Assembly (NCBI GenBank): GCA_005787035.1
Contig: SYCI01000150.1
Span: forward strand, 1 to 38,750
Reading direction: 5' to 3'
Origin: Actinomycetota bacterium
GTDB taxonomy: Bacteria; Actinomycetota; Acidimicrobiia; Acidimicrobiales; Ilumatobacteraceae
Length of the DNA stretch: 38,750 nt
The first letter of the stretch is position 1, and every line of letters begins with the position of its first letter. The notes below the pieces were generated by a model, which was given only the letters and a program-made list of their open reading frames with translations, was not told the DNA's origin and ran no database searches. The translations under genes were made by a program, and so were the position numbers. This document shows positions 34,104 through 38,750 of the stretch, one piece after another.

Positions 34104-35129
34104 ATGGGAGTACGCCTCGAACCTGCCGACGAATACATGCACGAACTCGGACCCGAGTCCAACTTCAACGAGAGCATGTACATCAACTGCTTCGACCCGA
34201 CCCACAAGGTGGGTGGTTGGTTCCGCATGGGAAACCGCGCGAACGAGGGTTACGCCGAGATGACCGTGTGCATCTACCTGCCCGACGGCTCGGTGGGATT
34301 CATGTTCAAGCGTCCGCAGATCGACAACAACGACCGGCTCGACGCCGCCGGACTCACCTGGACGATGGTGAAGCCCTTCGAGGAACTCCGCATCGACTAC
34401 ACCGGCAAGGTCGTCGTGCTCGCCGAACCCGAGCAGATGGTGGATCCGAAGTCGGCGTTCACCAACAACCCGTACAGCGAGTGTGAGGTCCACATCACCT
34501 TCAGCGGCCAGGGAAAGCCGAGCATGTTCGGTGGCGAGCCCGACACCCCGCACGAGGCGCCCGGCGAAGAATTCGCCAAGGGCCACTACGAACAACTCGT
34601 ACAAGCCCGCGGGACCATCCGCGTGGGCGACCAGGAGTGGGAGATCGACGGATTCGGACTGCGCGATCACTCTTGGGGACCCCGCTATTGGCAGGCCCCT
34701 TGGTACTACCGCTGGCTCACCGCCAACTTCGACCGCAATCTCGGTTTCATGCTCTCTCGCGTGGCCAAGAAAGAAGGCGCCGGTTCACGCGGCGGTTTCG
34801 TGTGGGAGGACGGGCAGATGCACCTGTGCGATCACGCCGAGATCAGCACTGAATTCCGCGACGAGGAGAGTTACCACCAGCGCATCGAAGCCGTGCTGCG
34901 ATCGTCGCGTAGTGGTCGCGAATGGACCTTCACCGGCGAAGTGATGAGCCTCATCCCCTTGCGCAATCGTCGACAGTCACCCGATGGCGAGTGGCTCACG
35001 ACGCGAATCAGTGAAGGCATGACCCGCTGGGAGATGACTTCGTCCGAGCACGCCGGCAAAGTCGGCTACGGACTCTCGGAGTACCTCGACCAGATCATCG
35101 ATGGTCAGCCGGTCGGTAAAGCCGAGTAA
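34104..35129 (+). CDS. Lipocalin/AttH-CrtC-like hydroxylase-family protein (DUF7064/DUF7065-like)
   Basis: EIDGFGLRDHSWGPRYWQAPWYYRWLTANF motif; ATG with TACGGT 7 nt upstream. Confidence 0.7.
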   Translation: MGVRLEPADEYMHELGPESNFNESMYINCFDPTHKVGGWFRMGNRANEGYAEMTVCIYLPDGSVGFMFKRPQIDNNDRLDAAGLTWTMVKPFEELRIDYTGKVVVLAEPEQMVDPKSAFTNNPYSECEVHITFSGQGKPSMFGGEPDTPHEAPGEEFAKGHYEQLVQARGTIRVGDQEWEIDGFGLRDHSWGPRYWQAPWYYRWLTANFDRNLGFMLSRVAKKEGAGSRGGFVWEDGQMHLCDHAEISTEFRDEESYHQRIEAVLRSSRSGREWTFTGEVMSLIPLRNRRQSPDGEWLTTRISEGMTRWEMTSSEHAGKVGYGLSEYLDQIIDGQPVGKAE

Positions 35130-35135
35130 GCGGAT

Positions 35136-36731
35136 TCAAGTCAGCAGCGAGGCGAGCGCTTCCAACAGTGGCGACGGATCTTCATCGATCGCTTCGCCGT
35201 AGATCTTGACCTTGGGTTCGGTCCCGCTCGGCCGGACCTGCAGACGGATCGAGGGTGTTCCATCGGCTCCACGGAGCATGATCCGGACGAGCGTGGCCTC
35301 GGGTATGTGCTCGACCGACACCACGTCGTGATCGGCGATCGCGTCGGGTGGTTCCCGACGTAACCGATCGACCGCCGCCACGCCGACCGCCGGAGCCATG
35401 GCCACGCTTCGCTCGGCCGTCACATGGCGGCCGAATCGACGGGCGATGTCGTCGAGACGACCGAGGAGATCGGTGCCTTCACGCGCGGCTTCGTGGGCGA
35501 CTTCCATGAGCACGATGGCCGCGGTGATGCCGTCTTTGTCGAGCGGACGGTCGGCCACCAGATAACCGAGTGCTTGTTCGTAGGCGAACACGAGTCGCTT
35601 CTCGGAGCGAGCGCGAACGGCCGCGGCGATCCACTTGAAACCGGTGAAGGTCTCGGCGTATTCGATACCGGCGGCGCGGGCCATTTCGCCGACCAGTGTC
35701 GACGACACGACCGTGCTCACCATCAGTCGATCGTCGCCCGATGTGTGTCGCACGATGTGATCGGCGAGAAGCCATCCGATCTCGTCGCCCCGCAGGAGTC
35801 GCCAGTCACCCTGGCGGTCGGCCACTGCGACACCGAGTCGATCCGCATCCGGGTCGTGGGCGATGGCCAACGTCGCTCCGACCTCGGCCGCGCGAGCAAT
35901 CACGTCGTCCATGGCGCCGGTCTCCTCCGGATTCGGGAAGTCGACGGTGGGAAAGTCGGCGTCGGGCACGAACTGCGATTCCACGACCGCGGGAGTCGCG
36001 ATCTTCGCCCGGCTGAAGGCGCGCAACGCGACCTCACCACCCACTCCGTGCAACGGGGTGTAGGCGAAGGGAACCGAGATCGATCCGCTCGTGAGCCGCG
36101 TCGAACCGACCCACGCGAGGTAATCGTCGAGTGGAGACGAATCGAGCCGCACGATCAGTGGATGATCGGCGGGCGCGAGGGCGACGGTGGTCGGATCGAC
36201 GACGGCGATGGCGGCCGCGATCGCGACATCGTCGGGGGGAACGATCTGGGCCCCCGAATCGAGATACACCTGGTATCCGTTGTCGGCCGGCGGGTTGTGG
36301 CTCGCCGTCACCATCACACCCGCCGCCACTCGCTGCGGCTGGATGTTCCACGCGAGCACCGGAGTCGGCACTACGTGCGGCATGAGCACGGCGCGCATCC
36401 CCCGCGCCGCGGCCACGCGCGCGGTGTCGACGGCGAAATCCTCACTCTTGCGACGGGCGTCCCACCCGATGATGAGACCGCGCTCGGCATTGTGCCCATC
36501 GACCGCCAACAGATGATCGACGAGGCCGGCGGCGGCCTGCCGCACCACGAGGCGGTTCATGCGCAACGGCCCGGCGCCGATCCGGGCCCGCAGACCCGCG
36601 GTGCCGAAAGTCAGCCGACCACCGAAACATTCGTCGGTGTCACCGGCGGCGATGATGGCGGCGAGTTCGGCGCGGATGTCGTCATCGGGCTCGGCCGCCA
36701 GCCAACGCTGGGCTTCGCTCATCGACGACAT
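35136..36731 (-). CDS. Phospho-sugar mutase (phosphoglucomutase/phosphomannomutase family)
   Basis: LTFGTAGLRARIGAGPLRMNRLVVRQA; VMVTASHNPPADNGYQVY; IAHDPDADRLGVAV; RPSGTEPKVKIYGE. Confidence 0.95.
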   Translation of the reverse strand: MSSMSEAQRWLAAEPDDDIRAELAAIIAAGDTDECFGGRLTFGTAGLRARIGAGPLRMNRLVVRQAAAGLVDHLLAVDGHNAERGLIIGWDARRKSEDFAVDTARVAAARGMRAVLMPHVVPTPVLAWNIQPQRVAAGVMVTASHNPPADNGYQVYLDSGAQIVPPDDVAIAAAIAVVDPTTVALAPADHPLIVRLDSSPLDDYLAWVGSTRLTSGSISVPFAYTPLHGVGGEVALRAFSRAKIATPAVVESQFVPDADFPTVDFPNPEETGAMDDVIARAAEVGATLAIAHDPDADRLGVAVADRQGDWRLLRGDEIGWLLADHIVRHTSGDDRLMVSTVVSSTLVGEMARAAGIEYAETFTGFKWIAAAVRARSEKRLVFAYEQALGYLVADRPLDKDGITAAIVLMEVAHEAAREGTDLLGRLDDIARRFGRHVTAERSVAMAPAVGVAAVDRLRREPPDAIADHDVVSVEHIPEATLVRIMLRGADGTPSIRLQVRPSGTEPKVKIYGEAIDEDPSPLLEALASLLT

Positions 36732-36734
36732 CGA

Positions 36735-37745
36735 TCAGGCCCTGGGGATCAGGCTCTTCAACTCCACGAGCGGACGAGGTCCGACGTGCGAGATCACTTC
36801 GGCCGCGGCGATCGAGCCGAGTCGACCACAATCGGCGAGCGAGAAGCCGTTGGTGTACCCAAAGAGGAATCCGGACGCGAAGAGATCGCCGGCCCCGGTC
36901 GTGTCGATCACGTGCGGCACATCCTCGGCCCCCACGTCGATCACCGAATCACGCGTGATGATCGATGCACCTCGCGGCCCCCGGGTGATCACCGCGAGGG
37001 AACTATCGCGGCGCACGGCGGCCACCGCGGCCTCGAACGTGTCGAGTTCGTACAACGAGCAGAGTTCGAGTTCGTTCCCGAAGAGGATGTCGACTTCGTC
37101 TTCCACGAGGGCCCGGAAGTCTTCACGGTGTCGATCGACGCAGAAACTGTCCGACAACGTGAGCGACACTTCACGTCCGGCTCCGTGGGCCACCCGGGCC
37201 GCGTGACGGAAGGCGTCCTTGGCGTCGTCGCGGTCGAAGAGGTAACCCTCCATGTAGAGGACGTGGCCATCGGCCACCACCGCTTCGTCCACGTCGGGTG
37301 CGCACATGTACGACGACACACCGAGATAAGTGTTCATCGTCCGCTGGGCATCGGGGGTTACCACGATGATGCAACGGCCGGTCGGAATCTCGTCGAGGTG
37401 CCGACCGGGGGCGAAGTGCACACCCACGGCGAGCAGATCGTGACCGAAGACGCGACCCAGATCGTCATCACTCACCTTGCCGATGTACGCCGCGCGACCA
37501 CCGAAACTCGCCACACCGCACACGGTGTTGGCCGCCGAACCACCGCTCATCTCGACCGCCGAACCGAGCGCCCGATACAGGTGCAGTGCACGATCGGTGT
37601 CGACGAGGGTCATCGATCCTTTGACCAGTGCCTCACGTCGGATGAAATGATCGTCGGCCTGCGCGATCACGTCCACGAGCGCATTCCCGATTCCGACGAC
37701 GTCGTAGGACGCCGGCCGGCGCTCGCGGGCGGATGTATCGGGCAC
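36735..37745 (-). CDS. PfkB family carbohydrate/adenosine kinase
   Basis: VVGIGNALVDVIAQADD; EMSGGSAANTVCGVASFGGRAAYIGKVSDDDLG; VIDTTGAGDLFASGFLFG; GTG at 37745 with TAGCGT 8 nt upstream. Confidence 0.93.
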   Translation of the reverse strand: MPDTSARERRPASYDVVGIGNALVDVIAQADDHFIRREALVKGSMTLVDTDRALHLYRALGSAVEMSGGSAANTVCGVASFGGRAAYIGKVSDDDLGRVFGHDLLAVGVHFAPGRHLDEIPTGRCIIVVTPDAQRTMNTYLGVSSYMCAPDVDEAVVADGHVLYMEGYLFDRDDAKDAFRHAARVAHGAGREVSLTLSDSFCVDRHREDFRALVEDEVDILFGNELELCSLYELDTFEAAVAAVRRDSSLAVITRGPRGASIITRDSVIDVGAEDVPHVIDTTGAGDLFASGFLFGYTNGFSLADCGRLGSIAAAEVISHVGPRPLVELKSLIPRA

Positions 37746-37781
37746 GGAGACCGACGCTAGTTCGCAGGTACGCTCGCCCCC

Positions 37782-38750
37782 GTGACCCCGACCGTCGTTT
37801 CCCCCTCGTCCGCGTCCGAACTCGATCCGTTCCGACTCCCCCGTCACGTCCTGCCCCGCCGTTACGACCTCGTCCTCGAACCCGATCTCGACGCGGCGAC
37901 GTTCGGTGGTCGTGTCGTGATCACCGCCGATGTCTTCGCCCCGACCCGTCTCATCGCCCTCAACGCGATCGAACTCGACATCGAGTCGGTTCACGTCGAC
38001 GGCCAACCGGCCACGTATTCCCTCTCATCGGAGACCGAGCGAATCGTGATCGGTCTGATCGACGAACTCGCGGTCGGAACGACGATGATCGACATCGCCT
38101 TCACGGGTGTGCTGAACGACAAACTCCGTGGTTTCTATCGGAGCACGTATCGCGATGACGACGGAGTGGAGCGGGTCATCGCGTGCTCGCAGATGCAGTC
38201 GACCGACTGCCGTCGCGCGTTCCCGTGCTTCGACGAACCCGACTTCAAGGCGATCTTCGGCACGGTTCTCGTGGTCGACGACGGTCTGCTCGCCATCAGC
38301 AACGGACCCGAGATCACCCGCGCGGCCGCCGACACACCGGGCAAGGTCGCGGTTCGCTTCGCCGACACCATGCCCATGAGCACCTACCTCGTTGCGTTCG
38401 TGGTCGGACCACTCGTGGCCACCGCGCCCGTCGACGTCGACGGCGTCCCATTGCGACTTGTCCATGTTCCGGGCAAGGAGCACCTCACGGACTTCGGACT
38501 CGACGTCGGCGCGTCCAGCCTGCGGTGGTTCACGCAGTACTACGGGATTCCTTATCCCGACGCCAAGATCGACATGGTCGCCCTCCCCGACTTCGCGGCC
38601 GGCGCCATGGAGAACGTGGGTTGCATCACGTATCGCGAAAGCCTGCTCCTGGTCGACCCGACCACCAGCACCCAGAACGAGAGAGAGCTCGTCGCCGCGG
38701 TGGTGAGTCACGAACTCGCCCACATGTGGTTCGGCGATCTCGTGACCATG
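37782..38750 (+). CDS. pepN: N-terminal part of M1 family aminopeptidase PepN (truncated by window end; absent from the ORF track because it has no stop)
   Basis: GTG at 37782, open to 38750; RRAFPCFDEPDFKAIF, GAMENVGCITYRE, SHELAHMWFGDLVTM. Confidence 0.95.
   Translation, partial: MTPTVVSPSSASELDPFRLPRHVLPRRYDLVLEPDLDAATFGGRVVITADVFAPTRLIALNAIELDIESVHVDGQPATYSLSSETERIVIGLIDELAVGTTMIDIAFTGVLNDKLRGFYRSTYRDDDGVERVIACSQMQSTDCRRAFPCFDEPDFKAIFGTVLVVDDGLLAISNGPEITRAAADTPGKVAVRFADTMPMSTYLVAFVVGPLVATAPVDVDGVPLRLVHVPGKEHLTDFGLDVGASSLRWFTQYYGIPYPDAKIDMVALPDFAAGAMENVGCITYRESLLLVDPTTSTQNERELVAAVVSHELAHMWFGDLVTM

Noticed and set aside
32789-34228. N-terminal extension of the 541-aa ORF 32603..34228 (minus)
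   Set aside because: Antisense to the SDR and QLTLF genes; only the last 61 codons with an SD look genuine
35424-37760. 778-aa plus-strand ORF opposite the mutase and PfkB genes
   Set aside because: Antisense shadow ORF; Arg/His/Gly/Asp-rich translation with no motifs, while the minus strand encodes clear enzymes
1-38750. CRISPR arrays, tRNA/rRNA genes, insertion sequences, prophage, defence islands
   Set aside because: No direct-repeat arrays, no tRNA cloverleaf or rRNA stretches noticed, no transposase, integrase or toxin-antitoxin motifs among the translations

Overview
The window looks like an ordinary chromosomal segment of a high-GC actinobacterium. An Acidimicrobiia-like origin is inferred from gene content and was not tested. 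It is densely packed with about 38 protein-coding genes. I recognised no rRNA, tRNA, CRISPR array, transposon or prophage. Many genes concern acyl-CoA and lipid metabolism: a FadD19-like acyl-CoA synthetase, two acyl-CoA dehydrogenases, MaoC hydratase, several SDRs, WS/DGAT acyltransferase, PAP2, geranylgeranyl-reductase-like, LLM and nitronate monooxygenase proteins. Others are the EttA C-terminus, NucS/EndoMS, LarE, a TroA/Znu-type metal ABC transporter, UbiB/ABC1 kinase, phosphoglucomutase/phosphomannomutase, PfkB kinase and the PepN N-terminus. I see no clear new multi-gene system. The observations most worth a second look are: (i) a membrane protein with a His-rich linker and a tandemly duplicated His/Cys-rich domain (1354-3306); (ii) a 94-aa protein ending in a beta-clamp-like QLTLF peptide (33801-34085); (iii) a peptidase S51-like protein fused to a CysRS-like C-terminal tail (18064-19326); (iv) a TANNNT hexamer placed 5-8 nt before many start codons, implying widespread leaderless transcription, including a 21-bp divergent intergenic region where two -10 boxes share their TA; (v) an SDR whose catalytic YxxxK reads YxxxQ. 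All calls come from reading the sequence; no database search or computation was run.
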